Position numbers and translations under genes: made by a program
Assembly: GCF_002754375.1 (NCBI RefSeq)
Contig: NZ_PEFF01000001.1
Coordinates: 5,287,501 to 5,351,500 of the forward strand
Length of the DNA: 64,000 nt
Source: Variovorax sp. 54
Lineage (GTDB): Bacteria; Pseudomonadota; Gammaproteobacteria; Burkholderiales; Burkholderiaceae_C
Direction of reading: 5' to 3'
Notes under the pieces: generated by a model
Databases searched by the model: none
Seen by the model: the letters and a program-made list of their open reading frames with translations, nothing else
What the model was told of the DNA's origin: nothing
In this document: positions 41,895 to 51,056 of the stretch, piece by piece
How the letters are laid out: every line of letters begins with the position of its first letter
Position numbering within the stretch: the first letter of the stretch is position 1

Positions 41895-42413
41895 ATGCCT
41901 TCGTCCATGCGTGCCGGCGAGCCGCCTTTCCAGCGCGAAATTCACCACCTCTACAGCGACCACCACGGCTGGCTGTCGGGCTGGCTGCGCAAGAAGCTCG
42001 GCAACAGCTTCGACGCGGCGGACATCGCGCACGACACCTTCCTGCGCCTGCTGACCAGCCGCAGCAGCAGTGGCTTCGGCAGCGAACCGCGCGCGCTGCT
42101 CGCGCACATTGCGAAGGGGCTGCTGATCGACCACTGGCGGCACCAGGAAGTGGAGCGCGCCTACCTCGACGCGATTGCGCACCTGCCCGAGCAGCACGTG
42201 CCTTCACCCGAGACGCGCCTGCTTGTGCTCGAGGCGCTGCAGCGGATCGACGCCATGCTGCATGCCCTGCCTTCGAAAACGCGCGAAATCTTCCTGCTGG
42301 CCCAGTTCGACGGGTTGGGCTATGGCGAGATCGCGCAGCGGCTGGACACCTCGCTCATCACCGTGAAGCGCCACATGCGCAAGGCCTTCATCGCCTGCAT
42401 GGCGGCGGCCTGA
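41895..42413 (+). CDS. FecI-like ECF sigma factor (module 2)
   Basis: A 172-aa ECF sigma factor. Region 2 carries NSFDAADIAHDTFLRLL and region 4 ends GLGYGEIAQRLDTSLITVKRH. The ATG at 41895 has GAGAG just before it; an in-frame ATG at 41907 is an alternative and would fit the family equally well. The FecR gene follows after 14 bp. It is close to sigma 4 (shared YSDHHGWL / YREHHGWL and SFDAADIAHDTFLR), suggesting that modules 2 and 4 arose by duplication. Confidence 0.9.
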   Translation: MPSSMRAGEPPFQREIHHLYSDHHGWLSGWLRKKLGNSFDAADIAHDTFLRLLTSRSSSGFGSEPRALLAHIAKGLLIDHWRHQEVERAYLDAIAHLPEQHVPSPETRLLVLEALQRIDAMLHALPSKTREIFLLAQFDGLGYGEIAQRLDTSLITVKRHMRKAFIACMAAA

Positions 42414-42427
42414 ACGAGCAGACGGCC

Positions 42428-43390
42428 ATGCGCATGCACAACGCCGTGCCCGGCGAGGCGCTCCTGGGCGAAGCTGCCGACTGGCTCATGCGATTTCAGT
42501 CGGGCGACCGCTCGGACACCGCGCACCGCGCCTTCGAACAGTGGCGTGCGCAAAGCCCCGCACACGCGGCGGCCTGGCAACGGGCCGAGTCGGTGCTCGC
42601 CACCTTCGGCCAGGTGCCGGGCGAGATCGGACATCGCACGCTGCAAGGCCTGGGCAAGCCGCGCCGGCGCCAGATGCTGCAGGCCTTCGGCATGCTGGCG
42701 ATTGCCGCGCCGACGGCCTGGCTGGCGTGGCGCGAACTGCCGTGGTCGAACTGGAGCGCCGACCTGCGCACGGCCATCGGCGAACAGAAGAGCCTGCGCC
42801 TGGCCGACGGCACGCAGCTGGTGCTCAACACCGCGAGTGCGGTCAACGTCGTCTTCACGGGCACCGAACGCCGGCTCTGGCTGGAGTCTGGCGAGATCCT
42901 CATCACCACCGCGCCCGACCCGGCGCCCGTGCACCGGCCGTTCATCGTGCAGACGCCGCAGGGCGCGGCGCGCGCGCTCGGCACCCGGTTCTCGGTGCGT
43001 CGGGACGGCGAGCACACGCGTGTCGCGGTGTTCGAAGGCGCGGTCGACATCCAGTCCGTCAATGCATCGCGCAACGCGGTCGTGCAGGCGGGAAGCCAGG
43101 CGTCTTTCAGCATCGACGGCGTCCAGCCGGTCGAGCCTGCGGAGATCTCGTCGATGCTGTGGGAGCGCGGCATGTTCATCGCGCGCGACATGCGCCTGGC
43201 CGACCTGATCGCCGAGCTTGGCCGCTACCGCACGGGCGTGTTGCGCTGCCACGCCGACGTGGCCGGCATGCGCGTGTCGGGCGCGTTCCCGCTCAAGGAC
43301 ACGGACGAGAGCCTGAAGCTGCTCGAGAAGACGCTGCCGCTGCGCATCCGCAGCGCCACGCGCTACTGGGTCAGTGTCGAGGCGCGTTGA
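42428..43390 (+). CDS. FecR-like anti-sigma / sigma regulator (module 2)
   Basis: A 320-aa FecR homolog. The N-terminal sigma-binding segment is ADWLMRFQSGDRSD (17-30), Arg79-Arg81 precede a hydrophobic span (85-101), and the FecR domain follows (IGEQKSLRLADGTQLVLN). A C-terminal receptor-contact region (LADLIAELGRYRTGVLRC, SGAFPLKDTD) ends with RYWVSVEAR. This ending is nearly the same as FecR 1 and FecR 4, showing close kinship. The receptor gene begins 135 bp downstream. Confidence 0.9.
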   Translation: MRMHNAVPGEALLGEAADWLMRFQSGDRSDTAHRAFEQWRAQSPAHAAAWQRAESVLATFGQVPGEIGHRTLQGLGKPRRRQMLQAFGMLAIAAPTAWLAWRELPWSNWSADLRTAIGEQKSLRLADGTQLVLNTASAVNVVFTGTERRLWLESGEILITTAPDPAPVHRPFIVQTPQGAARALGTRFSVRRDGEHTRVAVFEGAVDIQSVNASRNAVVQAGSQASFSIDGVQPVEPAEISSMLWERGMFIARDMRLADLIAELGRYRTGVLRCHADVAGMRVSGAFPLKDTDESLKLLEKTLPLRIRSATRYWVSVEAR

Positions 43391-43405
43391 GCGTCATGTC
43401 GCATC

Positions 43406-43445
43406 GAATTTTTTCCCCCTGAGCTGATACCTTTTTTCGTTTCGC
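43406..43445 (+). promoter_or_regulatory. Possible ECF-sigma promoter of receptor 2
   Basis: GAATTTTTTC at 43406-43415 and TTCGTTTCG at 43436-43444, 20 bp apart, in the FecR 2-receptor 2 gap. The layout is the same as upstream of receptors 1 and 4. A GGCGCTG-CCCG-CAGCGCC hairpin (43463-43480) follows in the leader. The evidence is weak. Confidence 0.25.
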
Positions 43446-43525
43446 ACGGTGTACGTGAGGAAGGCGCTGCCCGCAGCGCCGTTGCCTTGGTCCTCACCCC
43501 TTCACACCTTCGAAAGGAAAGCCGC

Positions 43526-46021
43526 ATGTTCCCCCGGCTTCTGCGCCCGTTCCGTCCTCGCTTTCCGCACCACGCCCCCCTGCCGCGCCATGCACGGCCG
43601 CGGGCGCTGGTGGCGGCTGTTCACGGCGCATTGGCGTCCCTGGTGGTCGCCATGGCGTTGCCGCCCACGCTGGTCCATGCCGGGGAGCCGCTGGTGGGCG
43701 CGGCGCCGCAGCACTACGCCATTCCCGCCGGGCCGCTGGGTCATGTGCTGGCACAGTTCGCGGCCACGGCCGGCGTGCCGCTGTCTTTCGACCCGACACC
43801 GCTCGGGGCCGTGCAAAGCGCCGGCCTGCAGGGGCGCTTCACCGTGCGGGACGGCTTCGCGCGGCTGCTCGACGGGACCGACTACGAGCTCGTGGACAAG
43901 GGTGACGGCGCCTATTCGCTGCGCAAGCGCGCTGCAGCTGCATTGCCGGCCGCAGGTTCGACGGCACTGCCCACGGTCACGGTCAACGCGAGCGCTGAGC
44001 GCCTGCCGGGCGAGTTGCCCGCCGCCTATGCGGGCGGCCAGGTGGCGCGCGGTGGCCGCGTCGGCCTGCTCGGCAACGCGGACGTCATGGACACGCCGTT
44101 CAGCACCATCAGCTACACCTCCGATCTGATGAACGATCAGCAGTCCGTGACGCTGGCGGACGTGCTCAACAAGGATTCGTCGGTGCGCTTCACCGGGCAG
44201 ATCGGCGGCGTGACCGACTCCTTCTACATTCGCGGGTTCCCGATCGGCGAGGGCAACCTCAGCGAAGTGGCGTTCGACGGGGTCTACGGCATCGCGCCCA
44301 ACTACCACGTGTTCACCGAGTACGCCGAGCGCGTGGAGGTGGTGAAGGGGCCGGCCGCGCTGCTGTACGGCATGTCGCCGAACGGCGGGCTCGGCGGCGT
44401 GATCAACATCGTGCCCAAGCGGGCCTTGCCGCAGGACCTGACGCGCTTCACCATCGACCACGCAGGCAGCTCGCAGGTCGGCGAGCACATCGATTTCAGC
44501 CGGCGCTTCGGCAAGGGGCGCGAGTGGGGCATCCGCTTCAACGGGCTGCACCGCGAAGGCAAGACGCCGCTGGACAACCAGTCGTCGCGCACCGACATCG
44601 GCTTCCTGGCCATCGACTACCAGGGCGAGCGCTTTCGCGCCTCGCTCGACCTGCTGTCGCAGGACGAGAAGGTCGATGCGCCCACGCGCCCGTACCTGCT
44701 GGCCAGCGGCCTGCAGACGCTGCCGGCACCCGACGGCCGCCGCAACATCTCGCAGGGCTGGGGCTGGTGGAAGTCGCAGGGCGAGTCGGCGCTGTTGCAT
44801 GCCGAGTACGACCTGAACGACAAGGTCACCTTCTTCGCCGACGCGGGCGGCTCGGCCGTGCGCGTGGGACGCCTGTCCGACCAGACGCCCACCGTGCTGA
44901 ATGCGAACGGCCTGACGAGTTCGACGCCGGGGCACTACAAGTTCAAGGTGGACCGCTCGACCTACGACGTCGGCATGCGCGCGCGCCTGCAGACCGGCCC
45001 GCTCAAGCACGCACTGGCCGTGCAGATCAGCAACTACGAAGACGAGGTGGGGCAAGCCAACAACCCGGGCAAGGCCATGCTCACGAACCTGCATTCGCCG
45101 GTGGCCTATCCGATGCAGCACATCGCGCCGCCGCTGCGGGTGCCCAAGCTGTCGGCCTCGCGTCTCTCGGGCATGGCGGTGGCCGACACGATGAGCGCGT
45201 TCGACGATCGCCTGCAGTTCACCTTCGGCCTGCGGCACCAGAAGATCGTGTCGGACAACTTCAACGCCACCACCGGCGCCGTGACCACGGCCTACGACAA
45301 GAGCGCCGTGACGCCGCTGGCCGGCCTGGTGGTCAAGCCGTGGCAGCACGTGTCGATCTACGCGAACTACATCGAAGGCCTGAGCAAGGGCGACGTGGCA
45401 CCGGTCACCGCGTCCAACGCGGGCGAGATCTTCTCGCCCTACAAGTCCAAGCAGTACGAGGTCGGCGTCAAGTTCGACTTCGAGCGCGTGATGGCGACGG
45501 TGGCCGCCTTCCAGATCACCAAGCCCAGCGGCCAGATCAGCAGCGGCAACCTCTACGCCTCGGACGGCGAGCAGCGCAACCGCGGCCTCGAGATGAACAT
45601 CTCGGGCGAGGCCGCGAAAGGCGTGCGGCTGCTGGGCGGGCTGACCTTGCTCGACTCCAAGCTCACGCGCACCAACAACCGGGCCACGGTCGGCAACCGG
45701 CCGGTCGGCGTGCCCAACGTCATGGCGAACCTCGGCGCGGAATGGGACCTGCCGTGGGTGCCGGGCCTCACGCTCAACGGCAGCATGATCTACACCGGCA
45801 AGGAGTACGTGAACCAGGCCAACACGCAGTCGGTGCCGTCGTGGACGACCGTGGACCTGGGCGCGCGCTACACGACCAAGGTGTACGGGCGCAGCACCAC
45901 CTTCCGCGGCACGCTGGTGAATGCCTTCAACCGCAAGTACTGGTCGGGCGTGGCCTCGTACGGAACGATTTCGCAGGGCATTCCGCGCACGCTCATGCTG
46001 TCGGCGTCGGTCGACTTCTAG
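43526..46021 (+). CDS. TonB-dependent siderophore receptor with STN signalling domain (module 2)
   Basis: An 831-aa transducer. It has a long signal region (about 1-52, ending LVHAG), an STN domain (63-134: HYAIPAGPLGHVLAQFAA, FTVRDGFARLLDGTDYEL), a plug with FYIRGFPIGEGN and VEVVKGPAALLYGMSPNG, GVINIVPKRA at its end, and a barrel closing with SASVDF. The start MFPRLLRPF has AAAGGAAA at good spacing and was preferred over one 13 codons earlier. It would signal through FecR 2 to sigma 2. The ligand is unknown; the plug resembles ferric-hydroxamate or mixed-type receptors. Confidence 0.92.
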   Translation: MFPRLLRPFRPRFPHHAPLPRHARPRALVAAVHGALASLVVAMALPPTLVHAGEPLVGAAPQHYAIPAGPLGHVLAQFAATAGVPLSFDPTPLGAVQSAGLQGRFTVRDGFARLLDGTDYELVDKGDGAYSLRKRAAAALPAAGSTALPTVTVNASAERLPGELPAAYAGGQVARGGRVGLLGNADVMDTPFSTISYTSDLMNDQQSVTLADVLNKDSSVRFTGQIGGVTDSFYIRGFPIGEGNLSEVAFDGVYGIAPNYHVFTEYAERVEVVKGPAALLYGMSPNGGLGGVINIVPKRALPQDLTRFTIDHAGSSQVGEHIDFSRRFGKGREWGIRFNGLHREGKTPLDNQSSRTDIGFLAIDYQGERFRASLDLLSQDEKVDAPTRPYLLASGLQTLPAPDGRRNISQGWGWWKSQGESALLHAEYDLNDKVTFFADAGGSAVRVGRLSDQTPTVLNANGLTSSTPGHYKFKVDRSTYDVGMRARLQTGPLKHALAVQISNYEDEVGQANNPGKAMLTNLHSPVAYPMQHIAPPLRVPKLSASRLSGMAVADTMSAFDDRLQFTFGLRHQKIVSDNFNATTGAVTTAYDKSAVTPLAGLVVKPWQHVSIYANYIEGLSKGDVAPVTASNAGEIFSPYKSKQYEVGVKFDFERVMATVAAFQITKPSGQISSGNLYASDGEQRNRGLEMNISGEAAKGVRLLGGLTLLDSKLTRTNNRATVGNRPVGVPNVMANLGAEWDLPWVPGLTLNGSMIYTGKEYVNQANTQSVPSWTTVDLGARYTTKVYGRSTTFRGTLVNAFNRKYWSGVASYGTISQGIPRTLMLSASVDF

Positions 46022-46150
46022 CCGCCACAAGGGGGCTTCGGCAGACTCGCGGATAATCGCCGCCGCGAGTTTCCCAATCGTCCCCGGCCAGCCACGCCCC
46101 GTCGAAGCCAGCCCGTCCCATTCCGGGACTTCGACCTTTTTCATCCGGCT

Positions 46151-46726
46151 GTGGTGGCCCCTGTGTTCGAGCACTATTACCGCGAGCTTCTGAGCTTCCT
46201 GTCCCGCAAGGTATCGGACCGCGCCACCGCGGCCGACCTGGCGCAGGAGAGCTACGCGCGCGTGTATGCGGCGCAGCAGGCCGGCGAGGCGATCCGGGAG
46301 CCGCGTGCGCTGCTGTACCGCACGGCGCGCAACCTCGTCATCGACCAGGGCCGGCGCGGCGACATCCGCGCCCGCCATGCCGAGGTGCCGGACGACGTGG
46401 CCTCCGACGACGCGGACGACACGCTCGGGCCCGCAGCCTTCGAACCCGACACGGCCCTGCAGTCGCAGCAGATGGTGAACGCCATGCTGGCCACCATCGA
46501 CCGGTTGCCGCTGCGCTGCCGCGAGGCGTTCATCCTGCACAAGTTCGACGGGCTCACGCATGCCGAGGTGGCGCAGCGCATGGGCGTCAGCATCAAGATG
46601 GTCGAGCAGCATGTGAAGAATGCGCTCGATGCCTGCAGGCGCTGCCGCCAGGAAACGGACGCCGGCGGTGGTGCGGTTCCCCCGCCGGCATCGCCGCGCA
46701 GAAGAAGACAACGCGACCACGAATGA
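46151..46726 (+). CDS. FecI-like ECF sigma factor (module 3)
   Basis: A 191-aa ECF sigma factor. VFEHYYRELLSFLSRKVSD opens region 2, with ATAADLAQESYARVY, and region 4 has GLTHAEVAQRMGVSIKMVEQ. It starts with GTG (46151, or the next GTG at 46154); no ribosome site is evident. It is the most divergent of the four sigma factors here and has an extra, basic, low-complexity tail (PPASPRRRRQRDHE). Its stop forms an ATGA with the 30-codon ORF at 46723. I saw no convincing Fur box in the 129 bp before it. Confidence 0.87.
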   Translation: MVAPVFEHYYRELLSFLSRKVSDRATAADLAQESYARVYAAQQAGEAIREPRALLYRTARNLVIDQGRRGDIRARHAEVPDDVASDDADDTLGPAAFEPDTALQSQQMVNAMLATIDRLPLRCREAFILHKFDGLTHAEVAQRMGVSIKMVEQHVKNALDACRRCRQETDAGGGAVPPPASPRRRRQRDHE

Positions 46727-46815
46727 ACAAGAAAAACGACAACCCACGGCAAACGGACGCCATGGACATGGGGTTGGACGCCGCTCGTGCGTCTACCCGG
46801 ATGCAAGAGCCATGA
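46723..46815 (+). CDS. Possible 30-aa coupling peptide between sigma 3 and FecR 3
   Basis: An ATG at 46723 overlaps the sigma stop (ATGA), and the TGA of this frame (46813-46815) overlaps the FecR ATG at 46812 (ATGA again). The 30-residue product starts MNKKNDNPRQ and ends RMQEP, is hydrophilic and has no recognised domain. The double overlap would let ribosomes pass from the sigma to the FecR frame across an 85-bp gap. The overlaps are certain; whether the peptide is translated is not. Confidence 0.4.
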   Translation: MNKKNDNPRQTDAMDMGLDAARASTRMQEP

Positions 46816-47879
46816 GCACGTCGCCACGCGTCCCTTCGGAACCGCACGGCATCGACAGCGATGCCATGGACTGGCTCGTCCGCCGCCATGGGGGCGGCTT
46901 CGACGCGCGCGATGAAGCCGCGCTCCAGGCCTGGTTGGCCGCCGACGCGGAACACCCGCGTGCCTACGCCCGGCAGCAAGCTGAATGGACGGCGCTCGAG
47001 CGTCTTCCCGCCGACGGGATTGCGCTGCTGCGCGCCAACCTGCGCAGCGATCTCGCGGCCGAAGCCAAGGCCGCCTCGCGGTCACGCGCCGCCCGCCCCG
47101 AACAACCCGCGCGCCGCCGCTTCTGGGTGCCCGCGTTTTCTGCAGCGGCCGTCGCCGTGGTGGCCGGCGCGGGCGGGCTCATGGCCTGGCAGCAGTGGCA
47201 GGCGCAACCGGTGTTCGCGCAGAGCTTCGGCACGCCGCGCGGGCAGCAACTCGACGTGCGCTTGCCCGACGACAGCCAGATGCGCCTGGACACGGCGACG
47301 CGCGTGGCGGTCACCTACTACCGCCAGCGCCGTGAAGTGAGGCTGTCCGAAGGACAGGTGGTTTTCCATGTGCACGGCGATTCGGCACGGCCGTTCGATG
47401 TGCTGGCCGGGCCGCTGCGCATCACGGTCGTGGGCACCCGGTTCTCGGTGCGCCACACGCCCGGACTGCCCGGCGACGAAGGCGTGCGCGTGGCGATGGA
47501 AGAAGGGCGCGTGCGCGTGCAGCGCGTCGATGCGGCCACGCCGGACGGAGGGGCGTTCTACCTGGGCGCGGGGCAGCAGTCGGGCAGCGACGCCGCGGGC
47601 GTGCCGGTGCCCGTTGCACCGGTGTCCACGGCCGGCATTGCACCGTGGCGCGACAACCGCGTGAGCTTCGACAACACGCGGCTCGACCAGGTGCTGGCCG
47701 AGCTGGCGCGCTATGGCGACACCGGCCTCGTGGTGCGCGACCCCGCCGTGGCCGCCCTGCGCGTGACCGGCACCTTCAATCCGATCCGTCCCGACAGCTT
47801 TGCCACGGTGTTGCCGCAAGCCGCGCCGGTGCGGCTGCGCGCCATCGGCGGGGGGCGGGAAATCGTGCCGGCCAAGTGA
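46812..47879 (+). CDS. FecR-like anti-sigma / sigma regulator (module 3)
   Basis: A 355-aa FecR homolog. The N-terminal domain includes DAMDWLVRRHGGGFDARDEA (18-37). Arg101-Arg103 precede a hydrophobic segment (105-126), then come the FecR domain (FGTPRGQQLDVRLPDDSQMR, GTRFSVRH) and a C-terminal region (LDQVLAELARYGDTGLVV, TGTFNPIRPDSF). The open frame extends upstream, but the ATG at 46812 fits the family N-terminus. It has longer inter-domain segments than the other three FecRs, in line with the divergence of its sigma factor. Confidence 0.88.
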   Translation: MSTSPRVPSEPHGIDSDAMDWLVRRHGGGFDARDEAALQAWLAADAEHPRAYARQQAEWTALERLPADGIALLRANLRSDLAAEAKAASRSRAARPEQPARRRFWVPAFSAAAVAVVAGAGGLMAWQQWQAQPVFAQSFGTPRGQQLDVRLPDDSQMRLDTATRVAVTYYRQRREVRLSEGQVVFHVHGDSARPFDVLAGPLRITVVGTRFSVRHTPGLPGDEGVRVAMEEGRVRVQRVDAATPDGGAFYLGAGQQSGSDAAGVPVPVAPVSTAGIAPWRDNRVSFDNTRLDQVLAELARYGDTGLVVRDPAVAALRVTGTFNPIRPDSFATVLPQAAPVRLRAIGGGREIVPAK

Positions 47880-47920
47880 TCCGATGCGGGGCTTCCGGGG
47901 CAGGGCGAGCCGCGCGGATG

Positions 47921-47937
47921 CAAATAATTTTCATTTG
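47921..47937. promoter_or_regulatory. Fur-box-like palindrome upstream of receptor 3
   Basis: CAAATAATTTTCATTTG, an A/T-rich inverted repeat with CAAAT...ATTTG arms, 73 bp before the receptor start. This region is strikingly A/T-rich against the local background. It is placed upstream of the receptor rather than of the sigma gene, unlike modules 1, 2 and 4. Confidence 0.5.
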
Positions 47938-48009
47938 GCATAGGGTTCGGGCGTTCCTGCGCGTCTACCCGGGTGAAAGAAACAACTCACCCGCAGGAGA
48001 ACGTACGCA

Positions 48010-50433
48010 ATGAACAGTCCCGTGTTTCGGTTGGCACCCCTGGCCCTGGCCGTCGCCCTGGCCCTCGGCCACTCGCTCGCCCAGGCGCAAGGCGCCGGCG
48101 CGCTGCTGAATGCGCCGGTGCAACTCCACATCGCCGCGCAGCCGCTCGGGCAGGCGCTCAACGACTGGGCGCGCCAGACGCGCATCGAGCTGATCGTGCC
48201 GCCCGCTCTGGTGGCAGGTCGCACCGCGTCGGCCGTGACCGGCCACCTCACGCCCCGGCAGGCGCTCGACCGGCTGCTGGCCGGCAGCGGGCTCATCGCC
48301 ACGTCGGACGGCCCGGCGGTGGTGGTGCGTGCGGCACCGGCCGTGTCCGGTGCCACGCTGCCGGCCGTGCTCGTCGAGGCCGACGCGCAGCGCGAGACGG
48401 CCGCCGGTCCCGTGCAGGGCTACGTCGCCAAGCGCAGCGCGACCGCCACCAAGACCGACACGCCGATCCTCGAGACGCCGCAGTCGCTCACGGTGATCAC
48501 GGCCGACCGCATGGCGGCGATGGGCGCGACCACGCTCAAGGACGCGCTGAGCTACACGCCCGGCGTGGCCATCACCACCTTCGGCGCCGATTCGCGCTAC
48601 GACTGGCTCACGCTGCGCGGCTTCGACGCCTACGCACCGGGCTTCTACCTGGACGGCCTGCCGCTGCGCAACAACGGCAACTGGGGCGTGTGGCGCACCG
48701 AGAACTACGGCGCCGAGCGCATCGAGCTGCTGCGCGGCCCGGCCTCCGTGCTGTACGGGCAGGCCAGCCCGGGCGGCGTGGTCAACGTGGTGAGCAAGCG
48801 CCCCACGGCAGAACCGCAGCGCGAGCTGCAGATGCAACTGGGCGACCACAACCGCAAGCAGATTGCGGGCGATTTCTCGGGGCCGCTGGACGCAGAGGGC
48901 AAGGTGCTCTACCGCGTGGTCGGCCTGGTGCGCGACGCCGAGCTGCCGGCCGAGAAGATGCCCGACCGGCGCCTGTACCTGGCGCCTTCGCTGACCTGGC
49001 GCATCTCGGGCGACACCAGGCTGACGCTGCTGGCGCAGGTCGATCGCACGCGCGCCGGCGTCTACAACCGCATCCGGCCCCAGGTCGGCTCGGTGTTTCC
49101 GACCGCGATCGGCACGCGCATTCCCGCGTCGCTGCTGGCCGGTGATCCGAGCTACGACCGCTTCCACAACGACCAGTGGATGGTCGGCTACGAGTTCGAG
49201 CATCGCCTGAACGACACCGTGCTGCTGCGCCAGAACGCGCGCTACGGCGAGCTCAAGGTCGACTACGCCGGCATCTGGCCCAACCGCCGCCTGACCACGG
49301 TGGACGCGGCCAACCCGCTGAACCCGGCCAACTTCATGCTGCTGGGCCGCTACCCGACCGGCAGCCGCGAGAAGGTGTCGGCCTTCAGCATCGACAACCA
49401 GATGCAGCTGGACCTGCGCGCGGGGGACTGGCAGCACAAGTTGCTGATCGGGCTGGACTACCAGCGCAACCGCATCGACCAGTACAGCTTCTCGACCGGC
49501 TCGGCGCCGACGATCAACGTGTACGCCCCGGTGTACGGCGGGCCCATCGTGGAGGGCGCGCCGTGGATGAACGCCGACATGCGGCTCGCGCAGACCGGGC
49601 TCTATGTGCAGGACCAGATCAAGTGGGGCGACCGCTGGTCACTGACGCTGGGCGGTCGCTACGACAGCGCCAGCAACGACACCTTCGACCGGTTGGAGGG
49701 CAAGAGCACGCGCATCTCGCAGCACAAGTTCACCGGCCGCGCCGGGCTGGTCTACGTGATGCCCAGCGGATGGGCGCCGTACCTGAGCTACTCGGAGTCG
49801 TTCGCACCCACCGGGCTGGTCGATCCGGTGACGCGCGATCCGTTCAAGCCCGAGACAGGGCGCCAGTACGAGGCCGGCATCCGCTACCAGCCGCCGGAGG
49901 GCAAGCAGAGCTACAGCGCGGCGATCTTCGATCTGCGGCGACAGAACTACATCTCGTACGGCACGGGCGCGGCGCCCAAGCAGACGGGCGAAATCTCGGT
50001 GCGCGGGCTGGAGCTTGAGGCCACGGCCGAACTCATGCCGCGGCTGAACGTCACGGCCTCGTACGACTACACGCCGCGCGCCATCGTCACGGCCAGTGCC
50101 AACCCGGCCGAGATCGGCAAGCAGGCCAACGCCGTGCCGCGCCACCGGATGTCGGTCTGGGCGAACTACCGTTTCGTCAACGGCGTGAAGGTCGGCCTGG
50201 GTGCGCGCTACAACGGCACGAGCCATGGCGACGGCGAAAAGATCGCGCCGGGCAAGGTGCCTGCCGCCACCGTGTTCGACGCCATGCTCGGCTATGACCT
50301 CGACCGCTGGAGCCTGGCACTCAACGTGCGCAACATCGCCAACAAGGACTTCATCGCCAACTGCGACCAGTACGGCAAGTGCTACTACGGCGCGCCGCGC
50401 TCCGTGGTGGCAACGGCCACGTACCGCTGGTAG
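48010..50433 (+). CDS. TonB-dependent siderophore receptor with STN signalling domain (module 3)
   Basis: An 807-aa transducer. It has a signal peptide (1-27, ending AQAQG), an STN domain (37-108: QLHIAAQPLGQALNDWARQ, LTPRQALDRLLAGSGL), a TonB-box-like VLVEADAQRE, and a plug of the FhuA/FpvA class (TPILETPQSLTVIT, DWLTLRGFDAY, IELLRGPASVLYGQASPGG). The barrel ends VVATATYRW. The plug pattern is typical of ferrichrome- or pyoverdine-type receptors, but the ligand remains unassigned. CGCAGGAG lies 10 to 15 bp before the ATG. It should signal through FecR 3. Confidence 0.92.
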   Translation: MNSPVFRLAPLALAVALALGHSLAQAQGAGALLNAPVQLHIAAQPLGQALNDWARQTRIELIVPPALVAGRTASAVTGHLTPRQALDRLLAGSGLIATSDGPAVVVRAAPAVSGATLPAVLVEADAQRETAAGPVQGYVAKRSATATKTDTPILETPQSLTVITADRMAAMGATTLKDALSYTPGVAITTFGADSRYDWLTLRGFDAYAPGFYLDGLPLRNNGNWGVWRTENYGAERIELLRGPASVLYGQASPGGVVNVVSKRPTAEPQRELQMQLGDHNRKQIAGDFSGPLDAEGKVLYRVVGLVRDAELPAEKMPDRRLYLAPSLTWRISGDTRLTLLAQVDRTRAGVYNRIRPQVGSVFPTAIGTRIPASLLAGDPSYDRFHNDQWMVGYEFEHRLNDTVLLRQNARYGELKVDYAGIWPNRRLTTVDAANPLNPANFMLLGRYPTGSREKVSAFSIDNQMQLDLRAGDWQHKLLIGLDYQRNRIDQYSFSTGSAPTINVYAPVYGGPIVEGAPWMNADMRLAQTGLYVQDQIKWGDRWSLTLGGRYDSASNDTFDRLEGKSTRISQHKFTGRAGLVYVMPSGWAPYLSYSESFAPTGLVDPVTRDPFKPETGRQYEAGIRYQPPEGKQSYSAAIFDLRRQNYISYGTGAAPKQTGEISVRGLELEATAELMPRLNVTASYDYTPRAIVTASANPAEIGKQANAVPRHRMSVWANYRFVNGVKVGLGARYNGTSHGDGEKIAPGKVPAATVFDAMLGYDLDRWSLALNVRNIANKDFIANCDQYGKCYYGAPRSVVATATYRW

Positions 50434-50479
50434 GAGAGCGAGCGGCCGCGGCCATCGGCTTCCTGTTTGTTGAGAAGTA

Positions 50480-50502
50480 TTCGCATTTATAATGAATGCG
50501 AA
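50480..50502. promoter_or_regulatory. Fur-box-like palindrome with a -10 element upstream of sigma gene 4
   Basis: TTCGCATT (50480-50487) and AATGCGAA (50495-50502) form a perfect inverted repeat. Between them is TATAAT (50488-50493), a consensus -10 box, so a bound repressor would cover the promoter. A wider repeat, TTGAGAA (50470-50476) and TTCTCAA (50506-50512), encloses it. The sigma ATG is 27 bp downstream. No good -35 is visible. Confidence 0.65.
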
Positions 50503-50528
50503 AGTTTCTCAACTGAAAAGAGGCATCG

Positions 50529-51056
50529 ATGGTTGTCGGCGAGTCGACCCCGCAGCAGCAGGCGCACGCCCTCTACCGCGAGCACCACGGCTGGCTTTTC
50601 AGCTGGCTGCGCGGCAGGGTGGGCAACAGCTTCGACGCGGCGGACATCGCGCACGACACCTTCCTGCGCATCTGGTCGGGCCTGCGCGCCGGCGCGATCC
50701 CGACACTGCACGAGCCGCGCGCCTACCTGACCACGGTGGCCAAGCGCCTTGTGATCAACCACCACGAACGCCAGTCGCTGGAGCGCACCTACCAGGCGTC
50801 GCTCGCGCTGCTGCCTGACGCCTTGGTGCCCTCGGTCGAAGAGCGCGCCATCCTGCTCGAGACGCTGCACGAACTCGATGCGCTGCTCGACGAACTGCCC
50901 GCCAAGGCGCGCACCGCGTTCCTGCTGTCGCAGCTCGAAGGCCTCGGCTACGACGACATCGCCGCGCAGCTCGGCGTCAGCGTGCGCACCGTGACGCGCT
51001 ACATGGCGCAAGGGTTCGCGCAGTGCCTGCGGCTCATGCTGGCGACTCCGCTGTGA
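50529..51056 (+). CDS. FecI-like ECF sigma factor (module 4)
   Basis: A 175-aa ECF sigma factor. Region 2 has NSFDAADIAHDTFLRIWSG and region 4 ends GLGYDDIAAQLGVSVRTVTRY. AAGAGG precedes the ATG at 50529. It overlaps the FecR gene by 4 bp (GTGA). It is closely similar to sigma 2. It should direct transcription of the receptor at 52150 in response to that receptor's siderophore, following the FecI/FecR model. Confidence 0.9.
   Translation: MVVGESTPQQQAHALYREHHGWLFSWLRGRVGNSFDAADIAHDTFLRIWSGLRAGAIPTLHEPRAYLTTVAKRLVINHHERQSLERTYQASLALLPDALVPSVEERAILLETLHELDALLDELPAKARTAFLLSQLEGLGYDDIAAQLGVSVRTVTRYMAQGFAQCLRLMLATPL

Noticed and set aside
43502..46747. A 1081-codon open frame antisense to receptor 2 and sigma 3
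   Set aside because: Composition of a shadow frame; it spans two real genes with conserved motifs on the other strand.
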